A stretch of 64,000 nt of DNA from positions 3,190,501 through 3,254,500 of the forward strand of contig NZ_CP040106.1 in assembly GCF_005281475.1 (NCBI RefSeq), read 5' to 3'. The position numbers and the translations under genes were made by a program. The first letter of the stretch is position 1, and the number at the start of each line of letters is the position of its first letter. This document shows positions 1-8,681 of the stretch, one piece after another. Below the pieces are notes generated by a model that did not search any database, was not told the origin of the DNA, and worked only from the letters and a program-made list of their open reading frames with translations. Origin of the DNA: Echinicola rosea (GTDB lineage: Bacteria > Bacteroidota > Bacteroidia > Cytophagales > Cyclobacteriaceae).

Positions 1-226
1 TTGAGCCAATTATAAAGTCATAGCGGATCACGCTGAAAAGCTTGTAGAAACATGTTTACCTGATTTTGGCCATAAAATCGATCACGATTTATCTTTGTAC
101 GAGTCCTGTAGGAATGGATGATGTGCAGGGAAAGGCCGATGCAATTCGCCGCGGCTCCTTCCCAAAAATCACATCCTGTCCCTTGCAGGGACGCTTTTAT
201 AATCGCGTCAGGTTAATGACCAATGA
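1..226. other. intergenic left edge, no gene seen
   Basis: No convincing reading frame. Positions 167-215 (CACATCC, a small inverted repeat, CGCTTTTATAATC) resemble the tail of the 160-bp CGTCA-ended intergenic repeats found elsewhere in the window, so this is probably a repeat remnant downstream of the WecG-type gene. Confidence 0.4.
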
Positions 227-1009
227 CTAATTCATCCTTACCGCTTTGGCCTTTTTGTTCCCGGCAATTTGCTTTGCGATAAGCATAAAATACAGTGGGC
301 CTTCGGAGAAGTATCTTTTTCCCAATCTTGCAGGTTGGTCCAAGAGGCGGTAAAGCCAGCCAAACCCAGTCTTCTTGATCCACTCAGGAGCCATTTTCTG
401 TACCCCTGCCGCATAATCAATGGACGAGCCCAAACCAAGGCTGACAGGGATGTCATAGGCCTTTAGATACTTGCTGATAAAACGCTCTTGTTTTGGGGCT
501 CCCAGTCCAACGACGAGTACATCCGAAGCGCTTTTTTGCAATAGTTTTACGATTTTATCCAGTTCATCAGGATCATTTTCGAATCCAAAAGGTGGACTAT
601 AGGTCCCGCTAATGGTCAGGCCAGGATATTGTTTTTCTAGTTTTTGCTTGGCAATATCTCCCACACCAGGTGCCGCACCGAGGAGAAATACCCGCATGTT
701 TTTCTGTGCGGACACTTCACACAACTTGAAGAAAAGGGATGAGCCACTTACTTTTTCTGTAAGGGGCTGGTTCAACCATTTGGATGTCCAGACCAGAGGT
801 TTGCCATCGGGTACAAGCAGACCTGAGGTATTGAGCACATCTTTGTACTGTTTGTCTTTGTGTGCCGCGATCAACAGGTTGATGTTTGGCGTGAAGATGG
901 AAGTTTTTTCTTTGTTTTTGACCGCATCTACAATGTAGTCAATGGTATCTTCGAATGAAACGTCGGCCACTTGGACTCCAAGGATATCGACTTTGTTAAA
1001 CTTTTTCAT
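227..1009 (-). CDS. WecG/TagA/CpsF-family glycosyltransferase
   Basis: This 260-aa protein matches the WecG/TagA/CpsF (GT26) family, which transfers a sugar such as ManNAc or ManNAcA from a nucleotide sugar to an undecaprenyl-linked acceptor at the inner face of the membrane. The N-terminus carries the family pattern (VDILGVQV, then TPNINLL, then VPDGKPLVW). The middle has FLLGAAPGVG, and the C-terminal third has VGLGAPKQERFI, a hallmark of the family. The length is typical and there is no signal peptide. The start overlaps the end of the upstream GT4 gene by 14 nt, which implies translational coupling. It is the last visible gene of the minus-strand polysaccharide cluster. The donor and acceptor sugars cannot be told from sequence. 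Confidence 0.9.
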   Translation of the reverse strand: MKKFNKVDILGVQVADVSFEDTIDYIVDAVKNKEKTSIFTPNINLLIAAHKDKQYKDVLNTSGLLVPDGKPLVWTSKWLNQPLTEKVSGSSLFFKLCEVSAQKNMRVFLLGAAPGVGDIAKQKLEKQYPGLTISGTYSPPFGFENDPDELDKIVKLLQKSASDVLVVGLGAPKQERFISKYLKAYDIPVSLGLGSSIDYAAGVQKMAPEWIKKTGFGWLYRLLDQPARLGKRYFSEGPLYFMLIAKQIAGNKKAKAVRMN

Positions 1010-2081
1010 AAATAGGCTCTTTGATGGACGTTTTCAACAAATTGTTCCAGGAGAGAGTAGCGTATTCATGAGAGTGGTAGTTTACAATCAGGTCCCTAGC
1101 AGATTGGGACAGTTTGTGGTATTCTTCATCAGTGAGAGTCATCGCCTTTTCGATGGCTTCACTGATAAGGGTAGAATCAGGCTTATCGATCAAGAAACCT
1201 GTTTCGTGGTTTACTATATCAGCAATATCTGCAACATCCGTGCCGAGTGCCGGCAGTCCGCAAGCCATGGATTCCATCATGGCACAAGGGATGCCTTCTA
1301 CCTTAGAAGTAAGGATAAAGAATCTTGACTGATGGATAAACTTCACAACATGGGGACTATGTCCCGCAAAGTGAACTTGGTCTTCCAGCTCCAGTTGTTT
1401 TACTTGCGCTTGGAGGGGTTCCATCATGGGGCCTTTACCCACCACGAGGAAGCGTGGTTTTAATCCTTTCTGCTTCAACATCCCAAGTGCCTCAATGATC
1501 AAGTTGACGTTCTTTCTTTCTTCGAGCACACCGATATAGATAAAGTCAAATTCCTTGGGTGTCCGGGGTGAGGGGAGAAAGTCCTCTTTCGTATTGATCG
1601 TACTGTGCAAAATGGAAATTTTTTCTGCAGGAATACCCTGATCAAGCCAATAGTTTTTGGTGTTGTTGCCAGGCACATTAAGGTGCTTGGCCTCATGCAT
1701 GGCGTTGGAGATGACGTTGCCTACAGGCCAGATTTTCATATAATCCTGTGTAAGGTTATCGATCTCGCTGAAAATAAATGGTGTAGAGGTGACTTTTGAT
1801 AAGATGTAAGCAAAGAAACCGTGCGGCTTGAAATTGTAGCTAAGGATAAGGTCAGGCTTGATCTTCCGTATTTTTGAAAACATAAAAAATGGTGAGAGCA
1901 TCAGGTAAAATGGCCTGATCCTCAATAGTTTTGGTAAGATGATATACTTTAACTTATCAAATTGAGGCCCATTTTCCTTTCTGATCAAAAATATCTCATC
2001 CACCATGTCCACCTTGGCCAATGGCTTTAATTTATAAATCACTTGACTGGGCTTCAGGCCTGCTATGACAACAATTTTCAT
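996..2081 (-). CDS. GT4-type glycosyltransferase
   Basis: A 361-aa GT-B fold transferase. The C-terminal half has the retaining GT4 signature: a nucleotide-binding region around FLVVGKGPM and the EGIPCAMMESMACGLP stretch, which contains the conserved E-x7-E motif. The N-terminus (MKIVVIAGLKPSQV) is the usual start of the acceptor domain, with no signal peptide. The family transfers sugars from nucleotide donors to lipid-linked polysaccharide intermediates in the cytoplasm. It overlaps the following WecG-type gene by 14 nt, so the two probably act in sequence. The gene upstream on the other side is the oppositely oriented CDCL-like pair, so the rest of the cluster (from 5977 on) is cut off from it. 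The sugar specificity is unknown. Confidence 0.88.
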   Translation of the reverse strand: MKIVVIAGLKPSQVIYKLKPLAKVDMVDEIFLIRKENGPQFDKLKYIILPKLLRIRPFYLMLSPFFMFSKIRKIKPDLILSYNFKPHGFFAYILSKVTSTPFIFSEIDNLTQDYMKIWPVGNVISNAMHEAKHLNVPGNNTKNYWLDQGIPAEKISILHSTINTKEDFLPSPRTPKEFDFIYIGVLEERKNVNLIIEALGMLKQKGLKPRFLVVGKGPMMEPLQAQVKQLELEDQVHFAGHSPHVVKFIHQSRFFILTSKVEGIPCAMMESMACGLPALGTDVADIADIVNHETGFLIDKPDSTLISEAIEKAMTLTDEEYHKLSQSARDLIVNYHSHEYATLSWNNLLKTSIKEPIYEKV

Positions 2082-2421
2082 TACTACAAAAATTTTGTGG
2101 TTAGTTCACTTACTAGCAAAAGGTTCTTTTGGGGAGGGTGTCTTAATTGACTTGTTGTAAATATAGTAAAAATTGAAATTTAAATAAATAAAAATGTATT
2201 TAAATATTTTCCATGGCCAGATAGGCCTGATTGACTTCAGGCGTGATTTCGGTATCGGTTGTAGCATTAGAAATTTAGATTGCCACTATTTTTTTCTAAA
2301 GCGTGTCGAATTTCTTCTCAGGTTTGCGTATTGGGATAATATCCATGAATGGCAATTAAAGTTAGGCGATAATTGCATATTTTTGGGCTTCGCAATTTAT
2401 AATATAAAATTTCAGAGGTTT

Positions 2422-3432
2422 ATGCGCAAGTTTTTTGTTTTAAGTGTACTGGTATTGGGGATGTTTTCATGTCAGGAGGATGAAGAGGTGAATCCTGTTG
2501 GGGAGGAAAAAGATGATGAAAAGGAACAGAAAATCATTTACAAAAATCGAGGTTTATCTTCGGAATACAGTGATATTATTGCTTTTGACTTTTCGGAAAC
2601 ATCAATTTATCCAGGCTCAATTTTAAAATTAAGCGCTATTAGAGAGGGAAAAGCGATCGAAATAAGTGATTATTCTAAAGTGAAGGTTCCCGTTGTGGGT
2701 GATTTATTTATAAAGGGCATTAGTACAGTCACTGAGATTATTCCTTCTTATTATAATTTTTTTGAGTTTCATACAGGTCTTGTGGAAGGAAAGAGGCCAA
2801 TTGATGATAATTTTTCAACATTTTATTATCAGGCAATACCCATTTATTCCAAGGGGCATTTTAAATACATTTTGGATAATTATAAAGGAGACCGCTTTGA
2901 TGAAGCACTGGAAACAATCAATTTTGATAAGAAAGACCTAAAATCGAGAGGAGTGCTTTATGCGAAAAGGGATAATTATAATTACGCTATGTCTGTCCCG
3001 GAAGATGGAATATACGTTGAAGAAGACCTTCATAGCGATGAATTAAGTGGTTTGGATGCTGCGGTGATTAGCTCGGTAGATTTTGGCCGATTAGATATCA
3101 TACTGTATGAATCAGAATATCCCCATTATTTGATACATGATATCATGGGTACGGCCATGACCGGAGAGGAGCTTTCAGATGAAGAAATTAACGTATTAGC
3201 CGGAATTAAAATTATATGTTATTCTATTCGAAATGAACCGGGAGTAAAAAAATATTATGAAGGTATGGGGGATGCTGATTTTTTGGAGGATTTTTATTTA
3301 GGAAAAGGTGATTATATGGAGGACGGTGATGGAACAATTTTAGGGTTCTCTGTAAGAGACTTGAAAGATCATACTTCCATAATCTTTGAAAAAGAAGTAA
3401 CCTACGAGGAGCCTGTTGCTTTGGAAGATTGA
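2422..3432 (+). CDS. CDC-like (cholesterol-dependent-cytolysin-like) lipoprotein, short form
   Basis: The frame is open from 2194, but I choose the ATG at 2422 because it starts a clear lipoprotein signal (MRKFFVLSVLVLGMFSCQ, Cys about residue 17) followed by an acidic linker. The mature part, about 320 aa, aligns by eye with the neighbour at 4425 and with core segments of thiol-activated cytolysins: SIYPGSILKL (YPGALLKA-type), PEDGIYVEEDL, an FGR motif (SVDFGRLDIIL, compare AYGR in perfringolysin) and a C-terminal GFSVRDL strand. It lacks the C-terminal repeats of its neighbour and the CDC undecapeptide. CDC-like proteins in Bacteroidota are known as two-component pore formers of one short and one long protein. 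The pore-forming role here is inference from family resemblance, and divergence is high. The GC content is low and the orientation is opposite to the flanking transferase genes, which suggests transfer. Confidence 0.62.
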   Translation: MRKFFVLSVLVLGMFSCQEDEEVNPVGEEKDDEKEQKIIYKNRGLSSEYSDIIAFDFSETSIYPGSILKLSAIREGKAIEISDYSKVKVPVVGDLFIKGISTVTEIIPSYYNFFEFHTGLVEGKRPIDDNFSTFYYQAIPIYSKGHFKYILDNYKGDRFDEALETINFDKKDLKSRGVLYAKRDNYNYAMSVPEDGIYVEEDLHSDELSGLDAAVISSVDFGRLDIILYESEYPHYLIHDIMGTAMTGEELSDEEINVLAGIKIICYSIRNEPGVKKYYEGMGDADFLEDFYLGKGDYMEDGDGTILGFSVRDLKDHTSIIFEKEVTYEEPVALED

Positions 3433-3714
3433 AGTAGTGTATATCCGAGATTACCAATCATTTACTTTTTTAGCTAGTGCCTGTAAGAAAACGTCCAGTG
3501 TCTCATCAGAAGGCCTCTTATGGAATGAAGGGTTGCTGGAAGAGATGGAACCACAGACCACTTCCTGAAGTATAAAAGGTTTTCTAAATAATAATATCAA
3601 CCCACGCAATTAGTTTCTTCACTAGAAAATCAAAAACAGCGTTTTGCTATAACTTGGGGATATTACAAGTATAGTGGAAAATATTTTTACAAATATTAGT
3701 TATTTAAATTTCAT
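3433..3714. other. AT-rich intergenic stretch after the short CDC-like gene
   Basis: No gene is seen between the stop of the short CDC-like gene and the transposon-like element that follows. No clear hairpin terminator was found. Confidence 0.4.
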
Positions 3715-4404
3715 TTTAATTTGGTTCTATATGATTTAGTGTGGGTAAGTATTAACCTGAGCTCGACTTAATTTTAGTATTAAAAGCGTCATACCCTTTT
3801 TAAGAGGATGTGGGTTGGAAAAGGGTGTGGCAATCCCGAAATACTGAGACTGCCACGGCTTCCACCCGCTCAGGCCTCCCTCTAAGCCTCGCAGTGACGG
3901 TTTTATAATCGAACTGAGGTTTCTAGCTAAATCCCTAGGTGGTTTTCATCCCTTTACCTTTGTCACTTTTTTGCTTCAGGTCAAAAAAGTAACCAAAAAA
4001 CCCCGCCGCTGTGCATCTATTGGGCTAAAATCAAACCTCGCCCACATGCAGGCAAACTCCTCGTGTTTAGCTTCCAACAACCATTTTTTCCACCATTTCG
4101 TCAAACAAGCCTGCCTTCTTGCCTACCCGCTTTTTAATTTCTTAACGCCCAATACCTGCAAGGCGGATCCATTTTATACAAGTTTAAAAAGACCATGGAC
4201 TAAAACCATAATTTTCTCAATGGACGATCCGTATTGGAAAATCCCTTTAACTAAACGACATTGATAAAACGGGTTTAATTACTTCACGTCCAATAGCGGC
4301 TAGGTGGATGATGTCCTTGGGGCTATTTTACGAGGTGATGATTAATCATCAGGATTTTTGATAAAATAATCTACCCACTGAAATCCATATAGAGCCTTTA
4401 ATTT
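3715..4404. mobile_element. non-autonomous TIR element with 8-bp target duplication
   Basis: The element body is 3723-4396. Its ends are imperfect inverted repeats of about 25 bp: the left starts GGTTCTATATGATTTAGTG, and the right, read inward on the other strand, starts GGCTCTATATGGATTTCAG. It is flanked by a perfect 8-bp direct repeat, TTTAATTT (3715-3722 and 4397-4404). There is no transposase, only shadow reading frames. A 160-bp CGTCA-ended repeat (3759-3920, minus orientation) is nested inside. A related element with the same ends is at 61943-62905, and a degenerate one is near 39588. The right end lies only 20 bp before the ATG of the second CDC-like gene, so insertion probably displaced its promoter. 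An 8-bp duplication occurs in several IS families, and I cannot assign one. Confidence 0.72.
3759..3920 (-). repeat. 160-bp CGTCA-ended intergenic repeat, nested copy
   Basis: Reverse-complement copy of the sequences at 39061-39214 and 44601-44760. All share ends of the type GGTTCGATTATAAAACCGTC and AATAAGTCGAGCTC, with inner inverted ends CGTCACTGCG and CGCAATGACG. It sits inside the TIR element 3723-4396 and so is a later insertion or an internal part of that copy. Confidence 0.65.
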
Positions 4405-4424
4405 AAATAAAATTATCAATTATT

Positions 4425-5936
4425 ATGAAGAAGAAATTATTATTGATCGTCTTTATGGCGATGGCACTCTACTCATGTCAATAGGAAGAAGAGTTGGATC
4501 CGCAAACGACCCAAGATCGTTCCTTTGACAATTCAGAAAACCCTTTTAGATCGATGCCTACCATCTCCCAGACGGCTGAAGGTCTGGTGGTAAAGGAAAA
4601 GAAGGGAATGGAAGGGGAGAATGCCAGTACGAATTGTTCTGAGCAAACCATTACGGTTACTAAATGTTTTTCAAGTTTGACATTACTTGAGAAGGGAACT
4701 GATGGGCTAATCTACCCTGGGTCATTGTTGACCGCTGAAAGTGTACTGTCCGGCGATTACAAGGAAATTTTAGGAGTTACGAAAAGACCTCTTAATATCG
4801 TTTTCGATATTAGAGGAATGACTGGTGCTAAGAATAAATGGATTGAGCCTACTTACAGTAATTATGTGAATGCTTTGGGCGAAATGGAAGCTAAACCCAT
4901 AAGCGGCTCTCAGCCAGCCTACGTCAATTTCACAACTTCAGAGGTGAAGTCAGAAGAACATCTAAAAGTGGCTGTAGGAGCTAATTTTGGCGTTTGGAAG
5001 TTTTCTAACATTTCAACGGATTTTAAGCTGGATCAAGAAAGGACCAAGACTGTAACCGTTGGTAAGTTTGTTCAGGAATACTTTACTGTAACTGCTGATC
5101 GTCCTTCTGATGGTGTTTATATAGAAGAATATCCCGACCCAAGTATCTTTGGTAGCTATTCTCCTATGTACGTATCCGAGCTTACTTATGGAAGGGTCGC
5201 GTTGTTTTTTGCTGAATCTACTCATTCTTCCGATTCTGTGGGAGCTGCTCTTGAAGCCAGTTTTAACTTCCTGGCAAATGGAAGCGGAAATGTCAGTACT
5301 GCCCAGAAGAATATTCTAAATACTTCCAGAATTAAAACACTTATTCATGGCGGATCCTCAGGAGATGCTGCTTATGTTTTTGTGAATGGCTACGAGGGGC
5401 TAAAGGATTATGTTAGTCAAGGAGGAGAAATGACCAATGATTCAAGGGGTGCCATTATTTCCTACAAATTGAGGAATTTAAGTACCCATTACACTGGGAC
5501 GATTAATATTTCTGCTGATTATGAGGAAAGGGAGTGTAAAGTAGAAGTTTTTAGTTATTGGAGCGATGGAGCAAAAGACCACTTTTATAGAACAAGTTAT
5601 TCTCCAACAGCAGGAGGAGGAAATTGGAGTGTAGAAGGAAGGGTCTTTTATGGTGTTCCTGCAGATCGTGAAGATGCAAAACCTGTTTATCAATATTGGA
5701 ATGGAACGGGGCAAGATCATCTTTATACCTTTGATAATCAGCCTTCAATTGGTGCTTGGCAAAGAGAATATATAGCATTTTATGCTTTCGATACTAAAGT
5801 TCCAGGAACTCAGCCAGTTTATTCATATTATAATAGTGATGCAGCGGACCATTATTATAATTTCGATGTTGGTTCTACAGCTGGTGGGGGTGGAAAATGG
5901 AAAAGAGAGCATGTAGCTTTTTATGCATACCCTTGA
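4425..5936 (+). pseudogene. CDC-like lipoprotein, long form, interrupted by in-frame TAG after the lipobox
   Basis: From the ATG at 4425 the frame gives MKKKLLLIVFMAMALYSCQ, a full lipoprotein signal with Cys18, then TAG at 4482-4484, then an open frame of about 480 codons in the same phase to 5936. Residues after the stop show the cytolysin core: YPGSLLTAESVL, RPLNIVFDIRGM, a PTYSNYVNAL segment, FTVTADRPSDGVY, SELTYGRVALFF (YGR as in CDCs), IHGGSSGDA at the place of the conserved Gly pair, and ISYKLRNLSTH. The last 130 residues are three repeats of the type VYQYWNGTGQDHLYTFD, similar to DUF5648, in place of the cholesterol-binding domain. One C-to-T change (CAG to TAG) would explain the stop. 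Translation from the TTG at 4494 is possible but would lose the lipid anchor. The upstream transposon-like element also suggests silencing. It forms a likely binary pair with the gene at 2422. Confidence 0.75.
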
Positions 5937-5957
5937 TAATTTAAAACTAGTATAAAG

Positions 5958-5998
5958 AAAAGAATCCCTCTGAAAATTAGTCAAGAGGGATTCTTTTT
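5958..5998. terminator. bidirectional rho-independent terminator
   Basis: A 14-bp perfect stem (5958-5971 with 5984-5997) around a 12-nt loop, with A-tract and T-tract on the two sides, so it can serve both the plus-strand CDC-like gene and the minus-strand GT2 gene. The right arm lies inside the last codons of the GT2 gene, whose stop codon is at 5977-5979. Confidence 0.8.
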
Positions 5999-6945
5999 GA
6001 ATGCTGCTTTCTCTTAAAATTTAGGCCTTTAAAAAAGTACTTTGTAAAAGTGATGATATCCGTATTCTTGAAAAGCGATGCGAGTGTTTCGAAACTGGAG
6101 AGGGAACTATGATAAAAATGGTTCTTTAATAGGAGTGTTTTTCGAAGGTTGTTTTCATTAACCAACGCTTGTCTTTCTTCTTTACCTAATTTTGCTTTAA
6201 CCAGTTTTTCGTGAATAAGAGTTCTTGCATGGATTTCTCCAAATTTTGAGACATTGCTCTTTACAGTGATGCTTTGATCATGTCTTCGTATGAGGGTGAT
6301 TGCCTCAGGGTTATCCAAATATTCCAAGGAAGCCCCTGACAGGACACATTCAATCCAAAATATCCAGTCCACCTTACTTCCGAGATTTTCTGGAAACTTT
6401 ATTTTATTCTCTTTTAAGAAAACATGACTGATGAGAGGACTACTGATCACTGCAAAATTATTATTCATTAAGGTGTTCAATACTTTATGTCCTTGACCGG
6501 AAATTTTGGGAATCCATTCGAATCCCTGCATATTAAAATCCGGATAGTGGTTATCTGGTTTGCCATCCTTGAAGTAAACATTATTGGTATAGGAAATCAC
6601 GTTTTCCTTTTTATGATTCAACTCTTTTAATTGAAATTCCAACTTTCGCTGACTAAGAAAATCGTCGGCATCTAAAAATTGAATATAATCTCCTTTGGCC
6701 AAGTCCAATCCAATATTTCTGGCGCCAGCATTTCCTTTGTTCTTTATTCGTTCGTATTTAAAACGTTCGTCGCCGGCAATAGAGCGTAAAGCTACCTCTT
6801 CCGTATTATCTGTTGATCCATCATCTATAATAATCGCTTCCCAGTTTGGATAGGATTGTTCTTTTAGATTACTAATTGTTTGGGGTAAAAATCTACCGTA
6901 GTTGTAGGATGGGATGATAATGGAAATTAATTTATTTTTAAACAT
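5977..6945 (-). CDS. GT2 glycosyltransferase (tandem paralogue 1)
   Basis: A 322-aa GT-A fold, family 2 transferase. It has the N-terminal nucleotide-sugar binding strand SIIIPSYNYG, the WEAIIIDDGSTDNT motif (about residues 34-47), and a FLDADD metal-binding DXD-type motif near residue 95. The basic, helical C-terminal region probably contacts the lipid-linked acceptor. It is 6 nt downstream of a close paralogue (6952-7941), and a third copy lies at 8682-9626. The first 60 nt of this gene and of the 6952-7941 gene are almost identical while the rest has diverged. The family adds single sugars from nucleotide donors in the cytoplasm, and the specificity is unknown. It is the last gene of a tight minus-strand operon with the ABC exporter. 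Confidence 0.9.
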   Translation of the reverse strand: MFKNKLISIIIPSYNYGRFLPQTISNLKEQSYPNWEAIIIDDGSTDNTEEVALRSIAGDERFKYERIKNKGNAGARNIGLDLAKGDYIQFLDADDFLSQRKLEFQLKELNHKKENVISYTNNVYFKDGKPDNHYPDFNMQGFEWIPKISGQGHKVLNTLMNNNFAVISSPLISHVFLKENKIKFPENLGSKVDWIFWIECVLSGASLEYLDNPEAITLIRRHDQSITVKSNVSKFGEIHARTLIHEKLVKAKLGKEERQALVNENNLRKTLLLKNHFYHSSLSSFETLASLFKNTDIITFTKYFFKGLNFKRKQHSKRIPLD

Positions 6946-6951
6946 TAGTTA

Positions 6952-7941
6952 TCATTTTGACGCTTTTAGAGATAGTTTTTTTTGGATGTTCTTGATGAAT
7001 AATTTTCTTTGATAGTTTAAATACTTTATATAGAATCTGTAAAATGTTGATCGGGGGGTGATTTGTTTTATTTTATTAAGCAAGTCCTTATTTCCTAAAG
7101 GGATTTTATACATTAACTCTTTTATCAGATTATTCCTCTTCTTGGTGTTTACCTTTAAAATATCATTATACTCTAATTTGGACAATGTGGCATTTTTCAA
7201 ATACTGTGTAATTTTTTTTCGGAAAGAAATATCTCTCAATTGCATTTCATTGATTTCATAACTTGCACTTTTAGAATGTACCCTGATTAAAGTTGTTGCT
7301 TTTGGGTTAGGAAAAAACTGGTAATGTGCATTTTTTAAAGCTAATTCCAGCCAAAACTCCCAGTCTTCCAGGTGCTTAACTCCCGTAGGGAATCCACTCG
7401 AGAGAGACAATGCGGAAGCTCTCATAAGAGGGCTGCTTATTACAGCAATATTTCTGTCCACAAGAGATTTAATAGCTTCAAAACCATTAGCATCAATTTT
7501 CAGCACCCATTCAGTTCCAGTTAGTTCTTTATCAGGAAATAGTTTATCCGGATAATTATCTGCAAAATACTGATTGCTCACGTAGCTGATGTCAATATTT
7601 GGGTTTAAAAGCATATGCTGCACTTGAAGGTAAAGTTTGTCCTTGCTTAGTAAGTCATCGGCGTCCAAAAATTGAATAAATTGACCGGTTGCAGCCTTAA
7701 TTCCCGTATTCCTTGCAACAGAAACGCCTTGGTTTTCTTGTTTTATATATTTGAACCTTTTGTCCTCCAAGCATGCTTCATTTATTATTTCTTCAGTTTT
7801 ATCTGTAGATCCATCGTCAACAATAATAGCTTCCCAATGTGGGTAGGATTGTGTTTTTAGATTACTAATTGTTTGGGGTAAAAACCTACCGTAGTTGTAG
7901 GTTGGGATAATAATGGATACTAATTTATTAGCGGATTCCAT
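6952..7941 (-). CDS. GT2 glycosyltransferase (tandem paralogue 2)
   Basis: A 329-aa family 2 transferase with SIIIPTYNYGRFLPQTI at the N-terminus, the WEAIIVDDGSTDKT motif and a FLDADD metal-binding motif near residue 93. The C-terminal 70 residues are strongly basic. It lies 4 nt after the 7946-8680 gene and 6 nt before its paralogue, so the operon is compact. Compared with the 5977-6945 paralogue, the first 25 codons are nearly the same in DNA, which suggests a recent duplication or gene conversion. It probably adds one residue of the repeat unit exported by the ABC protein at 10496. Donor and acceptor are not deducible. Confidence 0.9.
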   Translation of the reverse strand: MESANKLVSIIIPTYNYGRFLPQTISNLKTQSYPHWEAIIVDDGSTDKTEEIINEACLEDKRFKYIKQENQGVSVARNTGIKAATGQFIQFLDADDLLSKDKLYLQVQHMLLNPNIDISYVSNQYFADNYPDKLFPDKELTGTEWVLKIDANGFEAIKSLVDRNIAVISSPLMRASALSLSSGFPTGVKHLEDWEFWLELALKNAHYQFFPNPKATTLIRVHSKSASYEINEMQLRDISFRKKITQYLKNATLSKLEYNDILKVNTKKRNNLIKELMYKIPLGNKDLLNKIKQITPRSTFYRFYIKYLNYQRKLFIKNIQKKLSLKASK

Positions 7942-7945
7942 AATG

Positions 7946-8680
7946 CTATTTAAATTTTCTTAATCTATTGAGATAGGAAAATAAACTTCTGCCTTCCCAT
8001 TTATATTCGTAATAAAACCGCTCCCTTGCAGTGAGTTTTCTCTTTTCCTTTTCGCTTTTGGTATTAAGTGTCTGGCTTTCTAAATGGTCAACAACTGATG
8101 AGGTAACCAATGCGTGTTTTAATCCATGCTTTTGAAGGGTCATGCTATAGTCATTATCTGCAAACCAAAATTTGAATTTTGGATCAAGCTTACCTGTGAT
8201 ATTTAGCATTTCTCTTTTAAAAAACAAACACCAGCCTATCAATTCTTTTCGCACCTCATACCCGTAAAGCAAGCCATTATTGATTTTTATTCCATGATCG
8301 GGATGATGAATGGAACATGCGGGAGAGGCACTGCTTAGATGAGGATCATTTTCAAATGCTCTTACGATTTCCGAAGCCCAGGTTTTATGGAAAATTAGGT
8401 CGTTGTTACAAATACAAACATAGGGACTAGTGCCCATTTTAATTCCAATGTTCATGAATTTATGATAACCAAATTTTTTGTTGGGATATATTGTTACGGT
8501 ATTTGGAAAATTATATCTCGGTTGAGATTTGACAGACTCAATTACAAATACATTGAATTTTACTGCAGAATCTGATTCAGATGACATTAAAGACTCCAAT
8601 GCGTTTTCTGTTGTTTTGCGCAAAGACTCGTCCTTAGCATAACTTAATATGACAATATCTATTTCAATGCTGTGATTCAT
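7946..8680 (-). CDS. GT2 glycosyltransferase, short form
   Basis: A 244-aa GT-A type protein. The N-terminal strand DIVILSYAKDESL, the CNNDL motif near residue 93 (the DXD equivalent) and the WFADNDYSMTLQKHG segment near 170 resemble rhamnosyl- and galactosyl-transferases of the WbbL/GT2 type, where the second acidic cluster is catalytic. It is shorter than its neighbours and has no C-terminal basic extension. It is packed 1 nt after the 8682-9626 gene and 4 nt before 6952-7941, within the polysaccharide operon. The role in glycan chain building is inferred from family and context. Confidence 0.85.
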   Translation of the reverse strand: MNHSIEIDIVILSYAKDESLRKTTENALESLMSSESDSAVKFNVFVIESVKSQPRYNFPNTVTIYPNKKFGYHKFMNIGIKMGTSPYVCICNNDLIFHKTWASEIVRAFENDPHLSSASPACSIHHPDHGIKINNGLLYGYEVRKELIGWCLFFKREMLNITGKLDPKFKFWFADNDYSMTLQKHGLKHALVTSSVVDHLESQTLNTKSEKEKRKLTARERFYYEYKWEGRSLFSYLNRLRKFK

Positions 8681-8681
8681 G

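Noticed and set aside
238..456. Frames antisense or shifted to the WecG, GT, SusC and HTCS genes
   Set aside because: They overlap strong family genes in other frames and have no independent support.
3971..4264. 97-aa plus-strand open frame
   Set aside because: It lies wholly inside the TIR element, and related but disrupted frames occur in the other copies. No start context or family features, so it is repeat sequence.
4482..4484. Programmed recoding of the TAG (pyrrolysine or suppression)
   Set aside because: No known amber-recoding system is visible in the window, and a single CAG-to-TAG change explains it. Kept as a nonsense mutation.
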